A stretch of DNA of 38,273 bases, taken from positions 1 through 38,273 of the forward strand of contig NZ_AUHM01000046.1 in assembly GCF_000423185.1 (NCBI RefSeq), read 5' to 3'. A program made the translations under genes and the position numbers. Source of the DNA: Inquilinus limosus DSM 16000 (lineage in GTDB: Bacteria; Pseudomonadota; Alphaproteobacteria; DSM-16000; Inquilinaceae). The notes beneath the pieces are model-generated. The model ran no database searches. It saw only the letters and a program-made list of their open reading frames with translations, and was not told the DNA's origin. This document shows, piece after piece, positions 8,770 through 17,545 of the stretch (the first letter of the stretch is position 1; each line of letters opens with the position of its first letter).

Positions 8770-8798
8770 AATATGAATACAGAGATTGCGCTTGGCAA
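8770..8798 (-). promoter_or_regulatory. Candidate sigma-70 promoter of the mdc operon
   Basis: On the minus strand TTGCCA (8798-8793) is followed after 17 bases by CATATT (8775-8770), matching the -35 and -10 consensus at 5/6 and 4/6. This places the start of transcription near 8763, about 57 bases before the mdcA start. Its -35 box overlaps the -35 box of the divergent gntR promoter. Confidence 0.4.
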
Positions 8799-8819
8799 GG
8801 CATTGGAATACGCTATCGT
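8792..8819 (+). promoter_or_regulatory. Candidate sigma-70 promoter of the gntR-matC unit
   Basis: TTGGCA (8792-8797), a 16-base gap and TATCGT (8814-8819) form a plausible promoter directed at gntR. The -35 box is shared, base for base on the other strand, with the proposed mdcA promoter, so the two polymerases would compete. Confidence 0.35.
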
Positions 8820-8820
8820 C

Positions 8821-8836
8821 GTTAAAATCAATTAAC
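8821..8836. promoter_or_regulatory. Candidate operator at the gntR transcription start
   Basis: GTTAAAATCAATTAAC is a perfect inverted repeat with arms GTTAA / TTAAC and a 6-base AT-rich centre. It starts two bases after the proposed gntR -10 box and so covers the expected transcription start, the standard place for autorepression. It differs in sequence from the GTATACAA-type repeat on the mdcA side, so the two might serve different regulators. Confidence 0.4.
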
Positions 8837-8857
8837 GTGCACGGGGAGGCCGGACTC

Positions 8858-9541
8858 TTGGCCCTTCAGGATACGCCCGCCGATGACCGCGCCTCGCTGT
8901 CGGAGCGGATCCGCCTGGCGCTGACCGACGAGATCTCCACCGGCCGCCTGCCGCCCGGCACGGTGCTGGACGAGGCGCAGCTGGCCGAGACCTACGGCGC
9001 CTCCCGCACGCCGGTGCGCGACGCCGTGCGCCAGCTGGCCGCCGCCGGGCTGGTCGAGATCCGGCCGCGCCGCGGCATCGTCGTGCTGCCGATGACGATC
9101 GAGACCCTGTCCGAGATGTTCGAGGTCACGGCCGAGATCGAGGCGATGTGCGCGCGCATGGCGACCAACCGGATGACGGCGCTGGAGCGCGGCCGGCTGA
9201 TCGAGCTGCACGAGCAGTCCGAGGCGCTGCTGCAATCCGGCGACATCGCCGGCTACGACGCCTTCAACCTGGCCTTCCACGAGGGCATCTACCGCGCCAC
9301 CCACAACGGCTTCCTGGTCGAGCACGCGCTGCAGCTGCGCGCCCGGCTGCTGCCGTTCCGGCGCACCCAGCTGCGCTATCCCAACCGCCTGGTCCAGTCG
9401 CGCGACGAGCACGGCCGGATCCTGCGGGCGATGACCCGCGGCGACCCGGACGAGGCTGCCTTCGCCATGCGCGAGCACATGCTGAACGCCGGCAGCGCCC
9501 TGGCGCGCTTCCTGACATTGGAGCCCGACCGGACGGGCTGA
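8858..9541 (+). CDS. GntR-family regulator with FCD domain, probable malonate-locus repressor
   Basis: A 227-residue FadR-type GntR regulator. The winged helix-turn-helix covers about residues 12-75 (LAETYGASRTPVRDAVRQLAAAGLV), and the helical FCD ligand domain follows, with His residues in LAFHEGIY, RDEHGRIL and REHMLNAG that usually coordinate a metal and the acid ligand. The start is TTG at 8858, eight bases after a strong GGGGAGG; an upstream GTG at 8837 is possible but poorly placed. It is divergent from mdcA and lies directly ahead of the carrier gene. By position it should sense malonate or malonyl-CoA, like the MdcY/MatR-type regulators; this is inference. Confidence 0.9.
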   Translation: MALQDTPADDRASLSERIRLALTDEISTGRLPPGTVLDEAQLAETYGASRTPVRDAVRQLAAAGLVEIRPRRGIVVLPMTIETLSEMFEVTAEIEAMCARMATNRMTALERGRLIELHEQSEALLQSGDIAGYDAFNLAFHEGIYRATHNGFLVEHALQLRARLLPFRRTQLRYPNRLVQSRDEHGRILRAMTRGDPDEAAFAMREHMLNAGSALARFLTLEPDRTG

Positions 9542-9597
9542 CGCCGCGGCGACGGGATGCCGCCACCGGACAACGAGAACGACAGGAGAGGAAACGC

Positions 9598-10950
9598 GTG
9601 TCTGCGCAGATCGCATCCATCATCGGGCTGGTGGTGATGTTCGTCGTCGCCACCGCCCTGCCGATCAACATGGGCGCCCTCGGCTTCGCCATGGCCTTCC
9701 TGGTCGGCGGCGCCGTGATGGGCATGTCGGCGACCTCCATCCTGGCCGGCTTCCCGGGCGACCTGTTCGTCACCCTGGTCGGCATCACCTATCTCTTCGC
9801 CATCGCCCAGAACAACGGCACGGTCGACTGGCTGGTGCACTACGCGGTGCGCCTCGTCGGCGGCCGCATCTCCGTCATTCCCTGGGTGATGTTCGCGGTC
9901 TCCGCCGTGCTGACCGCCATCGGCGCGGTCAGCCCCGGGGCCGTCGCCATCATCGCGCCGATCGCGCTGCGCTTCGCCGCCCGCTACAGGATCCATCCGA
10001 TGCTGATGGGGCTGATGGTGGTGCACGGCGCCCAGGGCGGCGGCTTCTCCCCGATCAGCATCTATGGCGGCATCACCAACCAGGTGGTGCAGCGCGCCGG
10101 TCTGCCGGGCGACGAGATCGTGCTGTTCCTGTCCAGCCTGGGCTTCAACGCCGCGGTGGCGCTGGTGATCTTCTTCCTGTTCGGCGGCCATCGCCTGCCG
10201 GTGCGGCGCCCGGCCGAGGATTTCGAGGGGCTGGTCGACGCCGTCCCCGCCGGCGCCTCGGTCCCGGTGCGCGGCCATGGCGGCACGCCGGCGCGGCCGG
10301 CCGAGCCCCGGCCGGGGGCGGTGCATCGCGAGGGCGAGGACCATCACGTCGCGCTCGACCGCGAGCAGGCGCTGACCCTGGCCGGCCTGGTGGTGCTGGC
10401 CGTGGCGTCGCTGGCCTTCAACCTGAATGTCGGGCTGGTGGCGATGAGCGTCGCCGTGGTCCTGGCCCTGCTGTGCCCGCGCGGGCAGAAGGGCGCGGTC
10501 GACAAGATCAGCTGGTCGACCGTGCTGCTGATCGGCGGCGTCATCACCTATATCGGCGTGCTGCAGAAGGCCGGCGCGGTCGACTATGTCGGCGGCGGCG
10601 TCTCGACCATGGCGGCGCCGCTGCTGGGCGCGCTGCTGCTGTGCTATGTCGCCGGCGTGGTCTCGGCCTTCGCCTCCTCGGTCGCGGTGCTGGGCGCGAC
10701 CATCCCGCTCGCCGTGCCGCTGCTGATGCAGGGCCATCTCGGCGTGCCCGGCATGGTGGCGGCGATCGCGATCTCGACCACCATCGTCGACGTCAGCCCG
10801 TTTTCGACCAATGGCGCGCTGGTGGTGGCGAACGCCCATGACGTCGATCGCGACGCCTTCTTCCGGCAGATGCTGATCTACAGCGCCATCATCGTGCTGA
10901 TCGGTCCGCTGCTGGCCTGGCTGGCGCTGGTGGTGCCGGGCCTCCTGTAG
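9598..10950 (+). CDS. matC: MatC-type malonate/dicarboxylate carrier
   Basis: A 450-residue inner-membrane anion permease. The N-terminal segment (GLVVMFVVATALPINMGALG) matches the MatC N-terminal family known from the rhizobial matABC malonate locus. Two halves of about five to six hydrophobic helices each are separated by a charged, His-containing cytoplasmic loop at roughly residues 195-258. The GTG start is preceded by AGGAGAGG at a 6-base spacing. It follows gntR by 56 bases and is divergent from mdcA-H, so it is the obvious entry route for malonate in place of the MdcF or MadLM transporters. It ends one base before the convergent BTAD gene. Confidence 0.85.
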   Translation: MSAQIASIIGLVVMFVVATALPINMGALGFAMAFLVGGAVMGMSATSILAGFPGDLFVTLVGITYLFAIAQNNGTVDWLVHYAVRLVGGRISVIPWVMFAVSAVLTAIGAVSPGAVAIIAPIALRFAARYRIHPMLMGLMVVHGAQGGGFSPISIYGGITNQVVQRAGLPGDEIVLFLSSLGFNAAVALVIFFLFGGHRLPVRRPAEDFEGLVDAVPAGASVPVRGHGGTPARPAEPRPGAVHREGEDHHVALDREQALTLAGLVVLAVASLAFNLNVGLVAMSVAVVLALLCPRGQKGAVDKISWSTVLLIGGVITYIGVLQKAGAVDYVGGGVSTMAAPLLGALLLCYVAGVVSAFASSVAVLGATIPLAVPLLMQGHLGVPGMVAAIAISTTIVDVSPFSTNGALVVANAHDVDRDAFFRQMLIYSAIIVLIGPLLAWLALVVPGLL

Positions 10951-10951
10951 T

Positions 10952-12943
10952 TCAGTCGAGCCCGATCCGCTGCGCCCCGGCCCGGAACAACGGGACGGCG
11001 TCCGGGGCGAAGCGGTGCGCGGCGAGGAAGTCGGCGAAGCGGTAGCCCGGCCGCATCCGATGCGCCATCGCCGCATGTCGGTGCGCCTCGTCCGGCCGTC
11101 CGGCCAGCGCCAGGCAGCAGGCGGCGATCGCCTGGATATGGACATGGGCGTTCGGGAGGGCGGCGGCCCGGACGCTCCAGTCGGCGGCTTCGTCGAGGCG
11201 CTCGAGCCGCGCCAGGGCCACGGCCCGGGAACTCAGCACGCCGACCAGCATCGGGTCGAACGGGCTCAGCCGACGCGAATGGTCGGAGGCCGCGATCGCG
11301 GTCTCCGGATCGCCGCCCTGGGCATGCATGCAGCCCAGGGCATAGTGGCCCAGCGCGAAGCTCGGGCTCAGCTCCACCGCCTGCTCCAGCTCGGCCAGCG
11401 ACTGGTCCGGGCGGCCGCGCAGCCACAGCGCCCGGCCCATGGCCCAGTGCGCGGCCGGATCGCGGTCGTCGGCGGCCAGGCCCTGTCCGGCGGCGTCGAA
11501 GGCCAGGTCGATCTCCGCCTCGCGCGGCCCCCAGCCCTGGAAGGCGCTCTGGAAGTGGGTGAAGGACAGGCCGGCATGGGCGGGCGCGAAGCTGCGGTCC
11601 AGGCGCAGCGCCATCTCGAAGAAGCGCCGGGCCTGCTCGTTGTCGGCCGGGGTGAAGCGGTACATGTGCAGCACGCCGCGATGATGCGCCTCCCAGGCGT
11701 CGAGCGAGCCGGGCGGCTTCAGCACCGCCCGGTTGCGTTCGACCGTCTCGATCTCGGCGGCGACCGCGGCGACGATACGGTCGCCGATCTCGTCGAACAC
11801 CAGGAAGGCGTCGTCCAGCGCCCGGGTGTAGACCTCGGCCCAGACCAGCCGGGCGGTGCGGGTCTCGACCAGTTCGATCGCGATGGCGAGGCGCTTCCCC
11901 CGGCGCTGCAGCGACCCGCCGACGACATAGTCGGCGTTCAGCATCCGGCCGGCCTGCTCCGGGGCGACCTGCCGGTCGTGCAGGGCGAAGACCGAGCCCT
12001 GGGCGATGACGAACAGGCTGCGCAGCCTGGCCAGGCGGGTGGTGACGTCATGGGCGAAGGCGTCGGCGATCCCGCTGCGCGGCGCCGCCTCCGGCGACCG
12101 GTCGGCGAGAGGCATCACCGCGACCGAGGCGCGACGGGTCGCCGTCGCCGGGGCGGGTTCGGAGGCCAGGGCTGGTTCGGCCGGGGCCGCCGGCCGGGGC
12201 GCGGCCTCCGCCCGGACGGCACGCCAGAGGTCGCGGATCGGCCCGCAGTCCAGGCCCTCGGCCTCGAACAGCCGGGCCGCCGCCTCCAGGTGCTTCTCGC
12301 CCTCCCGGATCTGGCCGTGTTGGAAGAAGCGACGCAGCAGTCCCTCTTGGGCACGCAGGTCGAAGGGCGCAAGGCCCAGCCACGCTTCCAGATAGCCGAA
12401 CACCTCGTCGCCGCCGGCGGTCCGGGCCAGCTGCTCCAGGATGGCGATGTGGCAGCTCCGGAACCGCTGGCGCTGCGCCGTCAGCCAGCCGTTGAGCTCC
12501 GGATGGCGGTCGATCTCCAGCCCGTCGAGGAATTCGCCCTGGAACAGGTCGCATAACGCCCGCAGCCGGCCGGGCGGCAGGGTCTCCAGTCCTTGCCGGG
12601 TCGCCTGCGCGACCTCGACCGCATCGACGAAGCAGTCCGCGAGGTCGAGCGCGACGGCGTTGCCTTCGGTCTCCAGCCGCCGGCGGCCGGGATCGTCGAC
12701 GACGCCCCGAAGCTTGCTCAGGCACCAGCGCAGCTCGGCGCGGGGATCGTTCGGGACGTCCCACAGCAGCTCGCAGAGCCGGCTGCGCGACACCGCCCGC
12801 GGCGCCAGCGCCAGATAGGCGATCAGCGCCCGTGCCTTGCGCGACGCCGGCAGCGCCGCCGCCGCGCCGCCGCGGCGCACGGCGAGGGGGCCGAGCAGCC
12901 TGATACAGAGGCCTGGCCCTGCCGTTTCCACGCCGGTCACCAC
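10952..12943 (-). CDS. BTAD-domain transcriptional activator with TPR repeats
   Basis: A 663-residue multidomain regulator. An OmpR-type winged helix fills about residues 10-95 (RLLGPLAVRRGG ... SRLCELLWDVP). A bacterial transcriptional activation domain of TPR-like helices follows (about 100-240), then an Ala/Pro linker. A TolB/FlgO-like segment (about 270-395; VAVMPLADRSPE, ADYVVGGSLQRRGKRLAI) is typical of rhizobial CadC- and cyclase-like regulators, and TPR helices run to the end. No sensor motif or membrane segment is evident. Its target is unknown; the neighbours 13049-17806 are the natural candidates. Confidence 0.85.
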   Translation of the reverse strand: MVTGVETAGPGLCIRLLGPLAVRRGGAAAALPASRKARALIAYLALAPRAVSRSRLCELLWDVPNDPRAELRWCLSKLRGVVDDPGRRRLETEGNAVALDLADCFVDAVEVAQATRQGLETLPPGRLRALCDLFQGEFLDGLEIDRHPELNGWLTAQRQRFRSCHIAILEQLARTAGGDEVFGYLEAWLGLAPFDLRAQEGLLRRFFQHGQIREGEKHLEAAARLFEAEGLDCGPIRDLWRAVRAEAAPRPAAPAEPALASEPAPATATRRASVAVMPLADRSPEAAPRSGIADAFAHDVTTRLARLRSLFVIAQGSVFALHDRQVAPEQAGRMLNADYVVGGSLQRRGKRLAIAIELVETRTARLVWAEVYTRALDDAFLVFDEIGDRIVAAVAAEIETVERNRAVLKPPGSLDAWEAHHRGVLHMYRFTPADNEQARRFFEMALRLDRSFAPAHAGLSFTHFQSAFQGWGPREAEIDLAFDAAGQGLAADDRDPAAHWAMGRALWLRGRPDQSLAELEQAVELSPSFALGHYALGCMHAQGGDPETAIAASDHSRRLSPFDPMLVGVLSSRAVALARLERLDEAADWSVRAAALPNAHVHIQAIAACCLALAGRPDEAHRHAAMAHRMRPGYRFADFLAAHRFAPDAVPLFRAGAQRIGLD

Positions 12944-13048
12944 GGCCGGCTCCGCGCGCTGCCGCAGACGCGGATCCGTGCGCCAGAGCGGGGAAGGGAT
13001 GCAGCCATCGGTGCGACCTCTTGGACCATCCGGCCCGAGCCTGTCGAT

Positions 13049-14119
13049 TTACGGCACACCGGCCTGGCCGGCGGATGTGACCTCGGTCACACCGGCATTC
13101 ATCCCGAGCCTGCGCACCGCCTCCGGCACGCGCTGGCGGCGCCGATAGGCCGCCGGGGTGTCGTGGACCAGGCGCTTGAAGAGGCGCCGGAACGAGACCG
13201 GATCGCCGTAGCCGACCTCGACCGCGATCGCGTCCACCGGCTGGTCCGTGGTCTCCAGGATCTGCTTGGCCTCCTCGATCCGGACCCGCTGCACATAGTC
13301 CAGCGGCGCATGGCCCGTCGCCTGCCTGAACCGCCGGTTGAAGCCGCGCCGGGACAGGCCGGACCGCCGGATCATCGCCGCGACCGGGTCGGCATCGGCA
13401 TAGTGGGACGCCAGCCATTCCTGGCAGTCCCGCACCAGCCGGTCGCCCGACTGCGGCCGCGTGGTCAGCCGGGAATAGGGGTTCTGGCCGTCGTGATGCC
13501 AGTCGAACAGCGACATCTTGGCCAGGCGGCGGGCCTCCTCGGCGCCGGCGAACCGGCCGACGATGTAGAGCACCAGATCGGTCCAGGAGGTGGCGCCGCC
13601 GGCCGTCACGATCCGATGGTCGTCGGTGGCCGACACCAGGATCCTGTCCCCCAGGATGCGGACCCGCGGATACTCCGCCCTCATCATGTCGACGAAGGCC
13701 CAGTGCGTCGTGGCCTCCCGGCCGTCCAGGAGGCCCGCCTCCGCCAGCAGGAACGAGCCGGTGCAGGAGGACACGACATGGGCGCCCCGGGCGTATGAAC
13801 GCCGCACCCAGTCGACCACGTCCGGATGGTCGCGCCCGAACTGGGCGCCGGAGGAGATCAGCAGCGACGACACGAAGACGATGTCCGTCCGCGCGTCGTC
13901 GTCGATGGTCCGATGCGGCTCGATCCGGACGCCCGTTCCGGTCCTCAGGGGGCCGGGCGCCGCGGCGACGATCTCGGGCAGGAAGCGCGGGTTCTCGCGC
14001 TCGCCCATGACCCGGTTCCACAGGGTGCCGACGGCCCAGAACGCGTCGTGCACGCCGACCACGATCCAAGGCTCTATCTCCGCCACGGCAATGATCGAGA
14101 CCCTGATCGGGCTGTTCAT
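13049..14119 (-). CDS. GlxA-family AraC-type transcriptional regulator
   Basis: A 356-residue regulator made of a DJ-1/PfpI-like domain (about residues 5-185) and a C-terminal AraC double helix-turn-helix (about 240-345; MIRRSGLSRRGFNRRFRQATG and YGDPVSFRRLFKRLVHDTPAAYRRR). The DJ-1 part carries the nucleophile-elbow-like VVSSCTGSFLLAEAGLL. The start at 14119 is preceded by GGGAGGATCCGG; a further in-frame ATG 51 bases upstream lacks such a site. It is divergent from the DUF4242 gene at 14322 and lies upstream of the BTAD gene on the same strand. The inducer is not evident. Confidence 0.9.
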   Translation of the reverse strand: MNSPIRVSIIAVAEIEPWIVVGVHDAFWAVGTLWNRVMGERENPRFLPEIVAAAPGPLRTGTGVRIEPHRTIDDDARTDIVFVSSLLISSGAQFGRDHPDVVDWVRRSYARGAHVVSSCTGSFLLAEAGLLDGREATTHWAFVDMMRAEYPRVRILGDRILVSATDDHRIVTAGGATSWTDLVLYIVGRFAGAEEARRLAKMSLFDWHHDGQNPYSRLTTRPQSGDRLVRDCQEWLASHYADADPVAAMIRRSGLSRRGFNRRFRQATGHAPLDYVQRVRIEEAKQILETTDQPVDAIAVEVGYGDPVSFRRLFKRLVHDTPAAYRRRQRVPEAVRRLGMNAGVTEVTSAGQAGVP

Positions 14120-14321
14120 CCGGATCCTCCCTGCAACGCGCCTCGCGTTTCCTTGCGGGAAGTCTGCCATCGGACTGGCCGGCCCGCCATCGGCCGGGCC
14201 GGGATATTGGCCGGTTCGGCATCAATTGTTCCGATCTGCCACTATCCCGGTTCCGCCACTGCTGGAAGTCTCTCCCTGTTCATTCGCGCCTCTGTCGAAT
14301 GACCATGGAGAGGAGATCCCT

Positions 14322-14618
14322 ATGCGACGGTTTGTGATCGAACGGGAGATTCCCGGGATCGGCACCCTGGAGCGCGAGCAGCTCAGGGCGGCGGCCGAGA
14401 GGTCGAACCGGGCCCTGGCCGCCCTGGCGCCCGACATCCAATGGGTCGAGTCCTATTTCGCGGCCGACAAGACCTTCTGCGTCTATCTCGCGACCGATGA
14501 GAGCGTCATCCGGCGGCATGCGGAGCTGAGCGGCTTCCCGGCCGACCGGATCGCCGAGGTGGCCCGCGTCGTCGATCCCACCACCGCCCATGCCTCCGCG
14601 CGCGCCGGGCAGCCGTGA
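14322..14618 (+). CDS. DUF4242 (SCO4226-like, possible nickel-binding) protein, copy 1
   Basis: A 98-residue soluble protein of the DUF4242 family, whose Streptomyces member SCO4226 binds nickel. Family signatures are FVIEREIPGIG at the start, DIQWVESYFAADKTFCVYLA in the middle and FPADRIAEVARVVDP near the end. The start follows GGAGAGGAGATCCCT. A paralogue lies at 17546. The next gene overlaps it by 29 bases. The biochemical role of the family is unsettled; metal binding is taken from the relative and not from conserved ligands identified here. Confidence 0.85.
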   Translation: MRRFVIEREIPGIGTLEREQLRAAAERSNRALAALAPDIQWVESYFAADKTFCVYLATDESVIRRHAELSGFPADRIAEVARVVDPTTAHASARAGQP

Positions 14619-14787
14619 GGCGCAGTGGCCGGGGCTCCGGCCGCTGCTGGGCCCCCTCCGCCGGCTGGCCGTCATCGCCGGCCGGCGGTGCCCCCTGCAC
14701 CGGCTCGGCGACCATCTGCTGAGGGATCTCGGGCTGTCGCGCTCCGACATCGATCGCGACCCCCGAAGAAGGTTCCGGCCGGATTGA
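14590..14787 (+). CDS. DUF1127-domain small protein
   Basis: A 65-residue Arg-rich protein ending in the DUF1127 signature LGDHLLRDLGLSRSDIDRD. Alphaproteobacterial DUF1127 proteins are short and basic, and some affect RNA turnover or phosphate and carbon metabolism. The ATG lies inside the end of the DUF4242 gene in another frame (29-base overlap), so translation is probably coupled. The N-terminal 25 residues are not conserved, and an internal start is possible. Confidence 0.7.
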   Translation: MPPRAPGSREAQWPGLRPLLGPLRRLAVIAGRRCPLHRLGDHLLRDLGLSRSDIDRDPRRRFRPD

Positions 14788-14930
14788 GGCCGGATCGATT
14801 TCAACGGCTGCTCCAACGCCGACCCCCACGCCGGCCTCCACGCGCCGCCGCCACGGTCGGCTGAAGGCGGGGCGAAGGGCGGCGTCCCCCGGCCGCAGGG
14901 CTTCGGATCATCTGCAAACGAGGGAAACTC

Positions 14931-15707
14931 ATGTCGGGTCCGGTCATGCTTCTCTACGGCGTGTTCGCCTACGCCGTGTTCTTCGGCTCCTTCCTCCATG
15001 CGGTCGGCTTCGTCGGCAATCTCGCCGTTCCGAAATCGATCGATTCCGGCATTGCGGGGCCCGTGCCCGACGCCGTGATCATCGACGCGCTGCTGCTCGG
15101 CCTGTTCGCCGCGCAGCACAGCGTCATGGCGCGGCAGGGCTTCAAGCGGTGGTGGACACGGCTGGTGCCGCCGGCGGTCGAGCGCAGCACCTATGTGCTG
15201 CTGGCCAGCCTGGCGCTGATCCTGCTGTTCTGGCAGTGGCGGCCGATCCCGGCGGCGGTCTGGACGCTCGACGACCCGCTCTGGGCCGCCGTCCTCCACG
15301 CCGTGTTCTGGCTCGGCTGGGGGATCCTCCTGGTCAGCACCTTCCTCATCAATCATTTCGAGCTGTTCGGCCTGGCCCAGGTCTTCGCCCGGCTGCGCGG
15401 CCGGGCGCTGCCGCCGCCCGTCTTCCGCACGCCGCTGCTCTACCGCTGGGTCCGGCACCCGATCTATCTCGGCTTCCTGCTGGCCTTCTGGGCGACGCCG
15501 CAGATGACGGCGGGGCATCTGCTGTTCGCGGCGGCCACCACCGGCTACATCCTGCTCGGCATCGCGCTCGAGGAGCGCGACCTCATCGCCCTGTTCGGCG
15601 ACCGCTACCGCCTCTACCGGCAGGAGGTGGGAATGCTGCTGCCCCGCCTCGGCCGCCGCATCGGCCCGGACCTTCCGGCCTCCCGCGATCCCGGGATCTC
15701 CGGCTGA
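14931..15707 (+). CDS. mddA: Methanethiol S-methyltransferase-like integral membrane protein (MddA/NnrU/ICMT family)
   Basis: A 258-residue membrane protein with about five to six hydrophobic helices. It matches the MddA pattern: [21 protein letters not shown] and [11 protein letters not shown] at the N-terminus, [48 protein letters not shown], and the SAM-site region [20 protein letters not shown] with EERDL near the C-terminus. MddA makes dimethyl sulfide from methanethiol. The start follows GAGGGAAACTC. Close relatives such as NnrU and isoprenylcysteine methyltransferases share the fold, so the substrate is probable and not certain. Confidence 0.75.
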   Translation: MSGPVMLLYGVFAYAVFFGSFLHAVGFVGNLAVPKSIDSGIAGPVPDAVIIDALLLGLFAAQHSVMARQGFKRWWTRLVPPAVERSTYVLLASLALILLFWQWRPIPAAVWTLDDPLWAAVLHAVFWLGWGILLVSTFLINHFELFGLAQVFARLRGRALPPPVFRTPLLYRWVRHPIYLGFLLAFWATPQMTAGHLLFAAATTGYILLGIALEERDLIALFGDRYRLYRQEVGMLLPRLGRRIGPDLPASRDPGISG

Positions 15708-15770
15708 TCGGCGCGTCCCACCCACGGGTCGCGGTCATTGGCGCCGTGGCCGAATTCCAGGAGAGAACCC

Positions 15771-17519
15771 ATGCCCACCATTACTGGCACCAACGGCAAT
15801 GACGAGCTGCGCGGTACCAATGGGGACGACACCATCCTCGGCCTCGGCGGCAGCGACATCCTCATCGGCTTCGGCGGCAACGACAGGATTTTCGGCGGCG
15901 ACGGCGACGACTTCATCGCGGCCGGGACCGGCGCCGACCGCATCGAGGGCGGCGAGGGCAATGACTCGACCGATGGCGGGACAGGCGACGACGTCACGAT
16001 AGGGGGCGCCGGGGACGATTCACTGTTCGGCAATGACGGCAATGACATCCTCGATGGCGGGGACGGCAACGACGAGTTCATCGAGGGCCGTGGCGCCGAC
16101 ACGCTGAACGGCGGCGCCGGCATCGACAGGGTGGATTACCGCAACAGCGCGGCCGGGGTGCTCGTCGATCTCGGCGCCGGCACCGGCTCCTTCGGCGACG
16201 CCCAGGGCGATCTGCTGAGCAGCATCGAGAATCTCGATGGGTCGAACCTGGGCGACACCCTGATCGGGTCGGACGCGGACAACAGTCTCTTCGGCCGGAA
16301 CGGCATCGACTTCCTGTTCGGGCGTGGCGGCAACGATGTACTGGCCGGTGGCGGCGACGCCGATTTCCTGCACGGCGAAGCCGGCGACGACCTCATCGGC
16401 GGGGGCGATGGTGATGATGTCCTGTTCGGCGGCGCCGGGGCCGACCGGCTCCTCGGCGAGCTCGGAATCGACGCGGTCAGCTACGGCTTCAGCACGGCCG
16501 GGGTGACGATCGATCTGTTCCTGGGGTTCGGCCTCGGCGGCGATGCCCAAGGCGACGTGCTGATCGGCATCGAGGACGCCTTCGGCAGCGGGTTCGACGA
16601 CTCCCTGACCGGGAGCCCCGGCGCCAACGTGCTGTTCGGCAATGGCGGCAACGACCAGCTCCTCGGCGACTCCGGCAGTGACCGGCTGATCGGCGGGGCC
16701 GGGGCCGACCGGCTGAACGGCGGCTTCGGCGTCGATACCGCCGACTATTCCCAGAGCGGCGCCCCGGTCGTGGTCAGTCTGGCTGCGGGCACTGGTGCGG
16801 GCGGCGCTGCCGAGGACGACGTGCTGGCCGACGTCGAGAATGTCGAAGGAAGCGTCGGCGACGATGCGTTGACCGGCAACGCCGCCGGCAATGCGCTGTT
16901 CGGCCTGGGAGGCAACGACGTGCTTCGCGGCGGCGGCGGGGCCGACCGGCTGGACGGCGGCGCCGGCATCGATACGGCGATGTACACCGAGAACGCCACC
17001 GCGGTGACGGTGGATCTGGGCACGGGCCTCGCCAGTGGCGGCACGGCCCAGGGCGACGTGCTGGTCGGCATCGAGGGCGTCCAGGGCGGCGCCGGCGGCG
17101 ACGTGCTGCGCGGATCGATCTTCAACGACATCCTGGTCGGAAACGCCGGCAACGACACGCTCGTCGGGCTGGACGGGGCGGACCTGCTGAACGGCGGGGG
17201 CGGGGCCGACCGCTTCGTCTTCCTGGCCACGGCCGACAGCGCCCCCGGCGGCTTCGGCGATTCGATCCGGGACTTCAGCCATGCCCAGGGCGACCGGATC
17301 GACCTGTCGGCCATCGACGCGGTCGCCACGGCGGCCGGAGATCAGGCCTTCACCTTCATCGGTTCCGGTCCGTTCACCGGCGTCGCCGGCCAACTGGCCT
17401 TTGCCGTCTCCCGCGGCGTCACCACCGTGTCCGGCGACGTCGACGGCGACGCCCTGACCGACATCTCCATCGTGCTCACCGGCGCCATCGCCCTGGCCGC
17501 GGCGGATTTCGCGCTCTAG
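15771..17519 (+). CDS. RTX (hemolysin-type calcium-binding repeat) protein, probable type I secretion substrate
   Basis: A 582-residue Asp/Gly-rich acidic protein with nonapeptide repeats of the GGxGxDxUx type from residue 8 to about 480, which fold into a calcium-bound beta roll outside the cell. Four longer modules interrupt the repeats at residues 118, 232, 320 and 399, each starting (G/I)(I/V)D-x-x-x-Y and containing a beta segment plus GDxLxxIE. The C-terminus (about 480-582; ADRFVFLATADSAPGG to the end) looks like the serralysin C-terminal domain that carries the secretion signal. There is no N-terminal signal peptide and no protease or lipase domain. AGGAGAG lies five bases before the ATG. 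No type I transporter genes are in the window. Structural or adhesive use is likely but unproven. Confidence 0.88.
   Translation: MPTITGTNGNDELRGTNGDDTILGLGGSDILIGFGGNDRIFGGDGDDFIAAGTGADRIEGGEGNDSTDGGTGDDVTIGGAGDDSLFGNDGNDILDGGDGNDEFIEGRGADTLNGGAGIDRVDYRNSAAGVLVDLGAGTGSFGDAQGDLLSSIENLDGSNLGDTLIGSDADNSLFGRNGIDFLFGRGGNDVLAGGGDADFLHGEAGDDLIGGGDGDDVLFGGAGADRLLGELGIDAVSYGFSTAGVTIDLFLGFGLGGDAQGDVLIGIEDAFGSGFDDSLTGSPGANVLFGNGGNDQLLGDSGSDRLIGGAGADRLNGGFGVDTADYSQSGAPVVVSLAAGTGAGGAAEDDVLADVENVEGSVGDDALTGNAAGNALFGLGGNDVLRGGGGADRLDGGAGIDTAMYTENATAVTVDLGTGLASGGTAQGDVLVGIEGVQGGAGGDVLRGSIFNDILVGNAGNDTLVGLDGADLLNGGGGADRFVFLATADSAPGGFGDSIRDFSHAQGDRIDLSAIDAVATAAGDQAFTFIGSGPFTGVAGQLAFAVSRGVTTVSGDVDGDALTDISIVLTGAIALAAADFAL
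16122..17205 (+). repeat. Four degenerate tandem modules within the RTX gene
   Basis: Modules begin near 16122, 16464, 16728 and 16965. Each encodes a short beta segment (for example GVTIDL or AVTVDL), a Gly-rich turn, GDVLxGIE and then RTX nonapeptides. They differ in length mainly by the number of nonapeptides, as expected of expansion and contraction by recombination. Confidence 0.7.
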
Positions 17520-17545
17520 GCCGCGGACCGGAAGGAGCACGATGG

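Noticed and set aside
9148-9597. An N-terminal extension of the MatC frame upstream of 9598
   Set aside because: It runs over the GntR gene in another frame and has none of the membrane character. The GTG at 9598 has a strong ribosome-binding site and starts at the family N-terminus.
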